This document shows positions 1 through 5,275 of a stretch of 7,285 nt of DNA, piece by piece. Position numbers and translations under genes: made by a program. The stretch comes from an uncultured Trueperaceae bacterium (GTDB lineage Bacteria; Deinococcota; Deinococci; Deinococcales; Trueperaceae): the NCBI GenBank assembly GCA_937911855.1, contig CALDPK010000223.1, positions 1 through 7,285 on the forward strand, in the 5' to 3' direction. Below the pieces are notes generated by a model. It worked only from the letters and a program-made list of their open reading frames with translations, made no database searches and was not told where the DNA came from. Each line of letters opens with the position of its first letter. Position 1 is the first letter of the stretch.

Positions 1-9
1 ACGCTGTCG

Positions 10-15
10 TATAAT
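10..15 (+). promoter_or_regulatory. Perfect -10 box (TATAAT), possible promoter
   Basis: The hexamer matches the sigma70/SigA -10 consensus exactly in otherwise GC-rich DNA. Its -35 partner would lie before the window start and cannot be seen. A weaker alternative lies nearer the gene, with an extended -10-like TGCTATGTA at 151-159. Either could drive the gene at 196. Confidence 0.35.
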
Positions 16-63
16 CTCGACCGTGAATTCACCCAGCGCTACGGAATTTCTTCCATTCGGTGC

Positions 64-95
64 GCTCCCCTCAGTTGGGGGGCTGCGATATCGCA
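64..95 (+). promoter_or_regulatory. Leader hairpin followed by a 12-bp perfect palindrome
   Basis: Positions 64-70 (GCTCCCC) pair with 77-83 (GGGGGGC) around the loop TCAGTT, giving a 7-bp stem with one G-T wobble. Directly after it, 84-95 reads TGCGATATCGCA, a perfect palindrome. TGCG at 61-64 could alternatively pair with CGCA at 92-95, closing a larger structure. No run of T follows, so it is not a simple terminator. It may be a regulatory RNA fold or a protein-binding site. I recognise no known riboswitch or T-box consensus. Confidence 0.35.
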
Positions 96-195
96 CCGGT
101 CGCCCGGCTGGAGCGTCGATCCGGCGCTGGGACTTGCTCGAGCGGCCACTTGCTATGTACGCTACACGTTACATCTAGTCAGGTACAGCGAACAT

Positions 196-768
196 ATGGG
201 ACGCATCCTTGCGGTTCTCTGCGGGGCATTGGCGCTGGGTGCGCTGTTGGCAAGCGGCGCGGGGAGCTGGCCGCTCCGGCCGGGCTTGGTCGGTGTGCTG
301 CTGATGCTGCTCGCCGCAGGCGGCTTCCGGGACCTGACCCGGGTGGCCAGCGGCAGCCCCCGCATGAGCCGCGACATGGTCGTCGGCAACCGCGCCGCGG
401 TCATACAGGCCGCGAAGGCACTGGCCCGCAACCTACAGGAACTCGTCGAGAAACTCGATCACCCGGAGGAGCTTCTCCAGGCAGCGAACCAGGCGAAGCG
501 TGCCCGCGACAGCCTGCCGATCGTGCGCCGCAGCCTGCTGCCGTCACGTTTCGAGATCACCATCGCGGTCCCCGACCAGGCCGGCCAGCTGGGCATAATC
601 ACCCAGGCGCTCGGCGAGGCGAAAGTGAACATCAAGGACATCGAGGTTCTGGGGATCCGCGAGGCGGGCGGCGCGGTCAGGCTCGCGTTCGACGACGAGG
701 ACGGCATGCGCCGCGGCAGCATCGCGTTGCGGCAGAAGGGTTATGAGATCCGCGGGCGCGGAACTTGA
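196..768 (+). CDS. Stand-alone TyrA C-terminal/ACT-domain protein (prephenate dehydrogenase-like, lacking the catalytic domain)
   Basis: The 190-residue product matches only the C-terminal half of prephenate dehydrogenase. Residues 42-62 carry the TyrA helical dimerisation signature (GGFRDLTRVASGSP followed by RDM). Residues 63-115 are helical, and residues 118-185 form an ACT domain (VPDQAGQLGIITQALGEAKVNIKDIEV), a fold that usually binds amino acids for allosteric control. A normal TyrA adds about 170 N-terminal residues with an NAD(P)-binding Rossmann fold and the catalytic His of an SHLPH-like motif. All of that is absent. Residues 1-41 are instead strongly hydrophobic, like one or two membrane segments or a decayed helical part of TyrA. 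The ATG at 196 is the first reasonable start. The only Shine-Dalgarno-like sequence is a weak AGG at 181-183. No dehydrogenase activity is expected. It may be a regulatory ACT protein or the remnant of a truncated tyrA; the intact frame and conserved ACT domain argue against recent decay. Confidence 0.75.
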   Translation: MGRILAVLCGALALGALLASGAGSWPLRPGLVGVLLMLLAAGGFRDLTRVASGSPRMSRDMVVGNRAAVIQAAKALARNLQELVEKLDHPEELLQAANQAKRARDSLPIVRRSLLPSRFEITIAVPDQAGQLGIITQALGEAKVNIKDIEVLGIREAGGAVRLAFDDEDGMRRGSIALRQKGYEIRGRGT

Positions 769-782
769 ATCGCGGGTTTTTT
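749..782 (+). terminator. Candidate intrinsic terminator of the ACT-domain gene
   Basis: TCCGCG at 749-754 can pair with CGCGGG at 771-776, a GC stem of 5 bp plus one wobble, immediately followed by six T (777-782). The 16-nt loop is long and includes the stop codon. Alternatively CGCGGG (771-776) pairs with CCCGCG (787-792), placing the T run in the loop; that fold would not terminate on this strand. Confidence 0.45.
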
Positions 783-798
783 AGATCCCGCGCATGCA

Positions 799-830
799 GG
801 TAATTACGTAGTACTTACGTCGTGAGTACC
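799..830. repeat. 32-bp palindromic repeat, copy A
   Basis: Left arm GGTAATTACG (799-808), 12-nt centre TAGTACTTACGT, right arm CGTGAGTACC (821-830). The arms pair at 8 of 10 positions, plus one G-T wobble and one A/G mismatch. This is the most degenerate palindrome of the three, but it has the same 32-nt length and the same two internal ACGT blocks, at element positions 8-11 and 19-22. Confidence 0.75.
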
Positions 831-892
831 GGCGGCGATTCGCCGTCCTGGACGCGCTAGATCACGAGTTGTTCGATAGGGCGTTCGAGCCT

Positions 893-924
893 GGTACTTA
901 CGTTGTGAAGACGTCGTAAGTATC
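893..924. repeat. 32-bp palindromic repeat, copy B
   Basis: Left arm GGTACTTACG (893-902), 12-nt centre TTGTGAAGACGT, right arm CGTAAGTATC (915-924). All ten arm positions pair, one of them as a G-T wobble. Relative to copy C, the T-A pair at element positions 7/26 replaces a C-G pair, which is a compensating double change. It starts 94 bp after copy A. Confidence 0.85.
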
Positions 925-990
925 AGCTGCAACAAGACTGGCGGATCCACAAGGGTGAGCTCCAGTTTTGCCATGATTTTGTCCGAGTCC

Positions 991-1022
991 GGTACTCACG
1001 TTGTCGGTACGTCGTGAGTACC
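991..1022. repeat. 32-bp palindromic repeat, copy C
   Basis: Left arm GGTACTCACG (991-1000), 12-nt centre TTGTCGGTACGT, right arm CGTGAGTACC (1013-1022). The ten-base arms are a perfect inverted repeat. It starts 98 bp after copy B. The sequence just before it (CGAGTCC, 984-990) resembles that before copy B (CGAGCCT, 886-892), so similarity extends beyond the palindrome. Confidence 0.9.
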
Positions 1023-1023
1023 C

Positions 1024-1059
1024 GCCTGAAACTTATAGTCCGCCCCAGCGAGTTCAGGC
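1024..1059. repeat. Inverted repeat near the thiolase 3' end
   Basis: GCCTGAA (1024-1030) and TTCAGGC (1053-1059) form a perfect 7-bp inverted repeat around 22 nt. No T run follows on either strand, so an intrinsic terminator is not supported. A second GC hairpin, AGCGCG (1107-1112) with CGCGCT (1119-1124), straddles the thiolase stop codon and could contribute to 3'-end formation. Confidence 0.35.
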
Positions 1060-1113
1060 TCTGATCAACATCGGGCCCCGCCGACAGCGCGATGACGCCC
1101 CACCTCAGCGCGT

Positions 1114-2286
1114 TCAGACGCGCTCGAACAACGCCGCCATGCCCTGCCCACCACCGACGCACATGCTGATCACGCCGTAACGCGCCTGCCGCCGTCCCAG
1201 CTCCGCGAACAGGTCGGCAGCGATGCGGCTACCGGTTGCACCCAAAGGATGCCCGATGGCAATCGCGCCGCCGTTAACGTTGAACTTCTCGTCAGGAATG
1301 CCCAGTTCACGCTGCGAGTACAGCGCCTGGCTGGCGAACGCCTCGTTGATCTCGAACAGGTCGATGTCATCCACCGTCATGCCGGTCATCGCAAGCAGCT
1401 TCCGCACCGCGGGAACCGGCCCGATGCCCATCACTTCCGGATCCACGCCTATGACCGCCGCCTGCACCAGCCGCGCCAGAGGACGCAGGCCCAATGCAGC
1501 CGCATCTTCGGCGCTCATGATCACGGTCATCGCAGCGCCGTCGTTCAGGGGGCTCGAGTTGCCGGCCGTCACTGTCGCGGCTTCATCGTCGGCGAAGACA
1601 GTACGCAGGCCGGCCAGGGCTTCGAGGTTGGTGCCTTCGCGCGGGCCTTCGTCACGTTCGAGTATTCGCTCGTGCCACTCGCCCGCCTCGTCCTGCACCC
1701 GAACCGGGACAGGAACGACCTGGGAGTCAAAACGGCCAGCGGCCCGGGCAGCCAATGCTTTCTCGTGACTGTTGAGGGCGAACGCGTCCTGGTCCGCGCG
1801 GCTGATGCCGTAACGGCGTGCGACCGCCTCCGCAGTCTGGCCCATGTTGTGGTAGGAGCCGGGACGGTCGCGCATGAGCTCGCGGTTGGCGGAGAAGTTG
1901 TGACCGCCCATCGGCACGCGGCTCGAGTTGTCGCTGCCGCCGGCCAGGACGACGTCGTTCATGCCGAGCGCAACTGAATGCACGCCCTGGACTATGGTCT
2001 GCAGGCCGCTGGCGCAGAAGCGGTTGATGGTCGCGCCGGCGACGGTGTCGGGCAGGCCTGCGCGCAGGACGGCCATGCGGGCCAGGTTGTAGCCGGCCTC
2101 GCCTTCGGGATGGGCGTTGCCGACGAGCAGGTCATCGACCCGCTCCGGCTCGAGGCCGGGGGTGCGTTCCAGGGCGGCGCGGGCGATGAAAGCGGCCAGG
2201 TCGTCCGGCCGGGTGTCTTTCAAGAGGCCCTTGTGCGCGCGGCCCACGGGGGTGCGCAGCGCGGTGACGATAACGGTGTCACGCAT
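1114..2286 (-). CDS. Acetyl-CoA C-acyltransferase (thiolase family, FadA/AtoB-like)
   Basis: This 390-residue protein has the usual length and full active site of the thiolase family. The nucleophilic Cys91 lies in NRFCASGLQT, Asn314 in EINEAFA, the catalytic His346 in GHPLGATG, and the proton-shuttling Cys376 in CVGGGQG. Such enzymes cleave 3-ketoacyl-CoA with CoA in beta-oxidation or condense two acetyl-CoA. The RELGIPDEKFNVNGGAIAIG stretch favours the acyltransferase (degradative) type, but chain-length preference cannot be read from sequence. The segment at 116-126 reads GGSDNSSRVPM where family members usually have GG-ESMS-VPM, an uncommon change near the CoA-binding loop. The ATG is backed by a good AGGAG (complement of 2293-2297) six nt upstream. 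It starts 20 bp after minC and is probably the last gene of the mreD operon. The protein is cytoplasmic. Confidence 0.93.
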   Translation of the reverse strand: MRDTVIVTALRTPVGRAHKGLLKDTRPDDLAAFIARAALERTPGLEPERVDDLLVGNAHPEGEAGYNLARMAVLRAGLPDTVAGATINRFCASGLQTIVQGVHSVALGMNDVVLAGGSDNSSRVPMGGHNFSANRELMRDRPGSYHNMGQTAEAVARRYGISRADQDAFALNSHEKALAARAAGRFDSQVVPVPVRVQDEAGEWHERILERDEGPREGTNLEALAGLRTVFADDEAATVTAGNSSPLNDGAAMTVIMSAEDAAALGLRPLARLVQAAVIGVDPEVMGIGPVPAVRKLLAMTGMTVDDIDLFEINEAFASQALYSQRELGIPDEKFNVNGGAIAIGHPLGATGSRIAADLFAELGRRQARYGVISMCVGGGQGMAALFERV

Positions 2287-2306
2287 CAGATGCTCCTGTT
2301 CAGGAC

Positions 2307-2861
2307 TCAGGTCCAGGGTTTGAGCACTATATTACCGTCACGGAGCATCGCCACCTCCGGGCCGTCACCGGCGTCCGGGCCGCCCGCCTGAGCCAGGGCG
2401 GCGCCGATGCGCAGTTGCGGCGAGCGGATGTGCTGCGCCCAGATGACGGCCTTCTCGTTACCCGTGGCACCGGCGTGCGCCAGGCCGCGCAGCGTGCCCA
2501 GGACGATGATGTCGTCCACGGCGATCAGCTCGGCACCCGCGTTGACGTCGCCGACGACCACTATTGAACCGTTCGACTCGATCTTGCCGCCGCTGCGGAT
2601 GGTGCGGCCGATGATCTTCGTCTCGCCCTTGGGGGTGGCCTGAACGCCGGCGGGCCGTATCTCAATAATGGTTCCGCCGATTTCGGTGACGGTACTGACT
2701 GCTGCCTCCACGACGTCCCAAGGCAACCGCCCGGGAACTTCGATCATCACCTTGCCGCTGACTGCGTCGCGGTTCGCGCGCAGGCTGGCTGCGATGGATT
2801 CTGCCGTGTCTTCAGTGTCGATTGTGAGCAGCACGCCGCCCCTGGTACCTCGAGTCCTCAT
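2307..2861 (-). CDS. minC: Septum site-determining protein MinC
   Basis: MinC inhibits FtsZ polymerisation; with MinD on the membrane it keeps the division ring away from the poles. The 184-residue product has a short, divergent N-terminal domain (about 1-78), which in this family contacts FtsZ. The C-terminal beta-helix domain (about 84-155) is clearly recognisable: GRTIRSGG (85-92), GDVNAGAE (104-111), GTLRGLAHAG (122-131) and SPQLRIG (147-153). This domain dimerises and binds MinD. The tail PEVAMLRDGNIVLKPW is typical of MinC. The start in MRTRGTRGG fits short-form MinC proteins, although the Shine-Dalgarno is weak; a GTG nine codons in, behind AGGGG, is a possible alternative. It lies 50 bp downstream of the PBP2 gene. 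No minD or minE lies in the window, so the partner must be encoded elsewhere. Confidence 0.92.
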   Translation of the reverse strand: MRTRGTRGGVLLTIDTEDTAESIAASLRANRDAVSGKVMIEVPGRLPWDVVEAAVSTVTEIGGTIIEIRPAGVQATPKGETKIIGRTIRSGGKIESNGSIVVVGDVNAGAELIAVDDIIVLGTLRGLAHAGATGNEKAVIWAQHIRSPQLRIGAALAQAGGPDAGDGPEVAMLRDGNIVLKPWT

Positions 2862-2874
2862 GAGCTCAAGCGTA

Positions 2875-2888
2875 CCGCGAACCCGCGG
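2875..2888 (-). other. Small GC hairpin between PBP2 and minC
   Basis: On the minus strand CCGCG-GGTT-CGCGG forms a perfect 5-bp stem with a 4-nt loop in the 50-nt gap between the two genes. No T run follows, so it should not end transcription. It could protect or divide the operon mRNA, or be chance in GC-rich DNA. Confidence 0.3.
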
Positions 2889-2911
2889 CGCACATCATGC
2901 ACATGTACGTC

Positions 2912-4717
2912 TCATTCGCTGCGGCTGGCATCCGCGAGGCCTCCGACGTTGAAGTAAAGCTTCAGGAACTCAGCAGCCACGGGCACCGCGACGCTGGAAC
3001 TGAAGCCGCCGTTCTCGACGAACACGACGATGGCGACCTGCGGGTCATCGGCGGGTGCGTAGCCCATGAACCAGGCGTGCTCGAGGCCCTGCTGCCGGCC
3101 GTTCTCGGCGGTACCGGTCTTGCCCGCGATCGGGAAAGTGAACCCGGCTGGCCGGCCCAGGTGCGTGTTGGAGCCGTGATCGGTGATCATCCGCACCATG
3201 CCTTCCTTGAGCAGATCCCAGTGCTGGCCGGGAATGTAGCGACGCTCGGGCAGCACCGGTTCGCCAGCCACGTGGCTGATCAGGTGCGGCTTGACGTAAT
3301 GGCCGTTGCCGGCGAAAGCGCTCACTACCGACAGCATCTGCAGCGGCGTCGCCAGCACGTCGCCCTGGCCGATGGCGGTGTTGAGCGTGAAGCCCGGGTA
3401 CCACGGTTCGCCGGTCGCTTCGCGCTTCCAGGTCTCATCCGGCACGCGGCCCGGCTTCTCCTCGGGCAGGCCGACGCCCACGGTGCGGCCCATGCCGAAC
3501 TCGCGCGCCGTGTCGGTCAGGTCCTGGATGAATGGCGCCCAGCCGGCCGAGAAGCCCGGCGTCTGGATTGCGGCGTTCCAGTAGTACGTGTTGCACGAAT
3601 CGGCGATGGCTTCGATGTTCGTGTAGTTGCCGCGGTGGTAGGTGGCCCAATTGCGCCAGGTGGTGCCGCCGAAGGTGACGCTCGCGCCGCACGCGAACCG
3701 CTCGCCGCGCGTCGTGTAACCATCCTCGAGCAGCACGAAACTCGTGATGGGCTTGAACAGCGAGGCCGGTGCGTACGCCTCGACGCTGCGGTTCAGCAGC
3801 GGCAGGTATTCCGAGTCGTTCAGGACGGCATTCACCTCATCGGGGTCGCTAGGCCGGTAGGTGAACACGTTCTGGTCGAAACTGGGGGCGCTCGCCATGG
3901 CCAGTATCTCGCCGGTCTTGACGTCCACCGCCAGCAGCGAACCACGCACGATGCTGACATGCGGATGCCCCCAGCGGGTGCGTTCGCGGTTGACGATCGG
4001 CACTGCCCCGGCGAGAACTTCCTCGGCCCAGCGCTGGGTCTGCGGATCCAGGGTGAGCGTCAGGTCGTTGCCCGGCTGGGCGGGCACCAGGGTGGTCTCG
4101 CGCAGCACGACCCGCCGGTTGTCACTCTCGACCAGCCGCGTCCCGGCAGCGCCGAACAGCTGGCGTTCCATTCCGGCTTCCAGGCCCATGACGCCGACGA
4201 GTTCATCCAGGGCGTACCCGGGGAAGCGGACCGGGTCGGCGAGCGTGGTGTAGCCCACCACCTGGGCGGCCAGGTTCGTGGGGTAGGTGCGTTCGATGCG
4301 TTCGCGCAGGTAGGCGTTGCCCTGGCCGGCCAGCAGTTCCTGCATGGCCGGTACGGCCCGGTCAGGGATGTTCCATACCAGTACGGCACCGTTCTGGACT
4401 TCCTCGGTGCGGGTAAGGTCGGGTTCACGCAGCTCGTCGCCGTTCAGGCCGAGCAGGTAGGTGATCCGCTCCCAGTTCTCGATGCCGCCGCCGCGGTACA
4501 TGAGGTCGTAGGCGATGCGGCTGTCGGCCAGGACGGTGCCGTCGCGCGCCAGGATACGGCCGCGCAGCGGCGAGATGCGCTGCTGCTGCATGAAGTTCTG
4601 GGTGCTGAGCGCAGCGTACTCCTGGGCCATGACCAGCTGCAGGTACATGAGCCGTCCGGAGAAGACGATCAGGATGGTGAGCATGATGCTCAGGAAGATC
4701 TTTACGCGGCCGCTCAA
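2912..4717 (-). CDS. mrdA: Penicillin-binding protein 2 (peptidoglycan DD-transpeptidase, elongasome)
   Basis: A class B PBP that cross-links lateral-wall peptidoglycan together with the SEDS glycosyltransferase RodA. The 601 residues run as follows: a short cytoplasmic end; one membrane anchor (about 7-28); the dimerisation/pedestal domain, starting with SPLRGRILARDGTVLA (49-64) and reaching to about 250; then the transpeptidase domain. Its three active-site motifs are all present: Ser319-x-x-Lys322 (SLFK), Ser374-Cys-Asn376 (SCN) and Lys533-Thr-Gly (KTGTAE). The SCN form and overall layout match PBP2 rather than FtsI. The catalytic serine is preceded by APA instead of the common PGS-type context. 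The start is TTG, whose TTGA overlaps the mreD stop by 4 nt. An in-frame TGA three codons upstream rules out a longer protein, and a GAGG lies 4 nt ahead, so translational coupling to mreD is likely. The active domain faces the periplasm or outer surface. Confidence 0.95.
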   Translation of the reverse strand: MSGRVKIFLSIMLTILIVFSGRLMYLQLVMAQEYAALSTQNFMQQQRISPLRGRILARDGTVLADSRIAYDLMYRGGGIENWERITYLLGLNGDELREPDLTRTEEVQNGAVLVWNIPDRAVPAMQELLAGQGNAYLRERIERTYPTNLAAQVVGYTTLADPVRFPGYALDELVGVMGLEAGMERQLFGAAGTRLVESDNRRVVLRETTLVPAQPGNDLTLTLDPQTQRWAEEVLAGAVPIVNRERTRWGHPHVSIVRGSLLAVDVKTGEILAMASAPSFDQNVFTYRPSDPDEVNAVLNDSEYLPLLNRSVEAYAPASLFKPITSFVLLEDGYTTRGERFACGASVTFGGTTWRNWATYHRGNYTNIEAIADSCNTYYWNAAIQTPGFSAGWAPFIQDLTDTAREFGMGRTVGVGLPEEKPGRVPDETWKREATGEPWYPGFTLNTAIGQGDVLATPLQMLSVVSAFAGNGHYVKPHLISHVAGEPVLPERRYIPGQHWDLLKEGMVRMITDHGSNTHLGRPAGFTFPIAGKTGTAENGRQQGLEHAWFMGYAPADDPQVAIVVFVENGGFSSSVAVPVAAEFLKLYFNVGGLADASRSE

Positions 4718-5205
4718 AGTGCCTCACGGCTCAGGCCGCGCGGTGGCGGCTGCAGGTCTTCAGCCAGGCGCAGCAGCCAGATGCCCAGCGCCAGGGTGAA
4801 CACGGAATCGAACAGCATCGTCGCCGGCAGGGTGCCGAGCGCGGACCACGAACCGGTGAGCCAGACGGCCATGCCGGCCATCACCACCCACTTGCCGGCC
4901 AGGCCGGCGAGCAGCGTCAGGATGCGCTCCATGAAACCGCTCTGCGTGAGCAGCGTCGACACGAGCGCGGCGGTGAGCGCACCCCCGGCCAGGCCGAGGG
5001 CGTGCATGCCGATCACCCCATGGCCGGTAAGGTCCTGGAACAGGCCGATTCCATACGCGGCCAGAACGAGCTGCCAGGCGTTCATGCGGGGCAGCAGCGT
5101 CAGAACGGCAATCAGGAACAGATCGGGCGCCGGAAGTGGCGCCATCACCGCACTCAACAGACCCTGGAAAATAAGCAGTAACACGTAAAAGGCAGCAAGC
5201 CGCAT
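4714..5205 (-). CDS. mreD: Rod shape-determining protein MreD
   Basis: MreD is a small inner-membrane protein of the MreBCD-PBP2-RodA elongation complex. The 163 residues are almost entirely hydrophobic, with about five membrane helices (roughly 5-22, 28-40, 44-58, 64-86, 93-116) and another near 126-146. APDLFLI (26-32) and GLFQDLTGHGVIGMHAL (54-70) are typical MreD features. It is the first gene of the operon and its stop overlaps the PBP2 start. A GAGG is present only 2 nt before the ATG, too close to be a good Shine-Dalgarno. A -10-like box ends 8 nt before the ATG, so the mRNA may be leaderless. No mreC precedes it; the upstream neighbour is a divergent dipeptidase, so mreB and mreC are presumably elsewhere. 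Confidence 0.88.
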   Translation of the reverse strand: MRLAAFYVLLLIFQGLLSAVMAPLPAPDLFLIAVLTLLPRMNAWQLVLAAYGIGLFQDLTGHGVIGMHALGLAGGALTAALVSTLLTQSGFMERILTLLAGLAGKWVVMAGMAVWLTGSWSALGTLPATMLFDSVFTLALGIWLLRLAEDLQPPPRGLSREAL

Positions 5206-5213
5206 TGCCTCTG

Positions 5214-5220
5214 ATTGTTA
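5214..5220 (-). promoter_or_regulatory. Possible -10 box for the mreD operon
   Basis: The minus strand reads TAACAAT here, 8 nt before the mreD ATG and preceded by GTG, giving a partial extended -10. Initiation at normal distance would fall at or next to the start codon. No convincing -35 hexamer is visible. It faces the dipeptidase promoter within 70 bp. Confidence 0.35.
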
Positions 5221-5242
5221 CACCTGCGGCGTGAGTTTGCAT

Positions 5243-5270
5243 TTGGACGTGGACTGAGCCGTGATAGCGT
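5243..5270 (+). promoter_or_regulatory. Probable promoter of the dipeptidase gene, leaderless type
   Basis: TTGGAC (5243-5248), a 16-nt spacer and TAGCGT (5265-5270) form a plausible -35/-10 pair. The -10 ends only 5 nt before the ATG at 5276, so transcription would begin at about the start codon. The absence of any Shine-Dalgarno before that ATG agrees with this arrangement, which is known to be common in Deinococcus. Confidence 0.5.
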
Positions 5271-5275
5271 CGCCC

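Larger units (their letters stand above)
1..195. other. Leader region upstream of the ACT-domain gene
   Basis: No recognisable protein is encoded here. The frame of the downstream gene stays open from position 1 with no stop, but its translation shows no Rossmann GxGxxG motif or other TyrA N-terminal feature. Its codon use (TGC, AGT, CGA, TTA) is unlike the neighbouring genes, so I read it as non-coding leader. The stretch is visibly less GC-rich than the genes. It holds a TATAAT box, a hairpin and a palindrome, listed separately. If TATAAT is a real promoter, the transcript would carry a leader of roughly 170 nt before the ATG at 196. It could instead be decayed coding sequence of a once longer tyrA. 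Confidence 0.4.
769..1113. other. Gene-free convergent intergenic region with palindromic repeats
   Basis: This 345-bp stretch separates the 3' end of the ACT-domain gene (+) from the 3' end of the thiolase gene (-). It is less GC-rich than the genes. I see no credible protein: the one minus-strand frame across it (923-1162) runs into the thiolase 3' end in another frame and its product resembles nothing. It holds three 32-bp imperfect palindromes, a GGCGA/TCGCC-type small hairpin at 833-845, and a further inverted repeat at 1024-1059. Confidence 0.8.

Noticed and set aside
60..746. A 228-codon plus-strand frame overlapping the ACT-domain gene.
   Set aside because: Its product is Arg/Gly/Pro-rich shadow sequence. 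The competing frame encodes a clear TyrA/ACT domain.
799..1022. CRISPR array.
   Set aside because: Only three repeats, differing at 9 of 32 positions, with spacers of 62 and 66 nt that resemble each other. No cas genes are nearby. A palindromic tandem unit explains it better.
925..1022. tRNA-like element, because TTCGAGCC (884-891) and GTCCGAGTCC (981-990) resemble a T-arm.
   Set aside because: No acceptor stem, D-arm or anticodon arm can be formed around them. The match is short and recurs as part of the repeat unit.
923..1162. A 79-codon minus-strand frame across the repeats and the thiolase 3' end.
   Set aside because: It overlaps the thiolase in another frame, runs through the palindromes and gives a protein without any family resemblance or ribosome site.
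1223..2391. Several plus-strand frames of 137-242 codons opposite the thiolase.
   Set aside because: They are antisense shadows of a thiolase with complete active-site motifs, and none shows a domain or ribosome site.
2897..5188. A 763-codon open frame on the plus strand antisense to PBP2 and mreD.
   Set aside because: It is long only because GC-rich codons of the real genes leave few stops on the opposite strand. The product has low-complexity Arg/Gly/His/Ala-rich composition and no recognisable domain, while the minus-strand genes carry full catalytic motifs.
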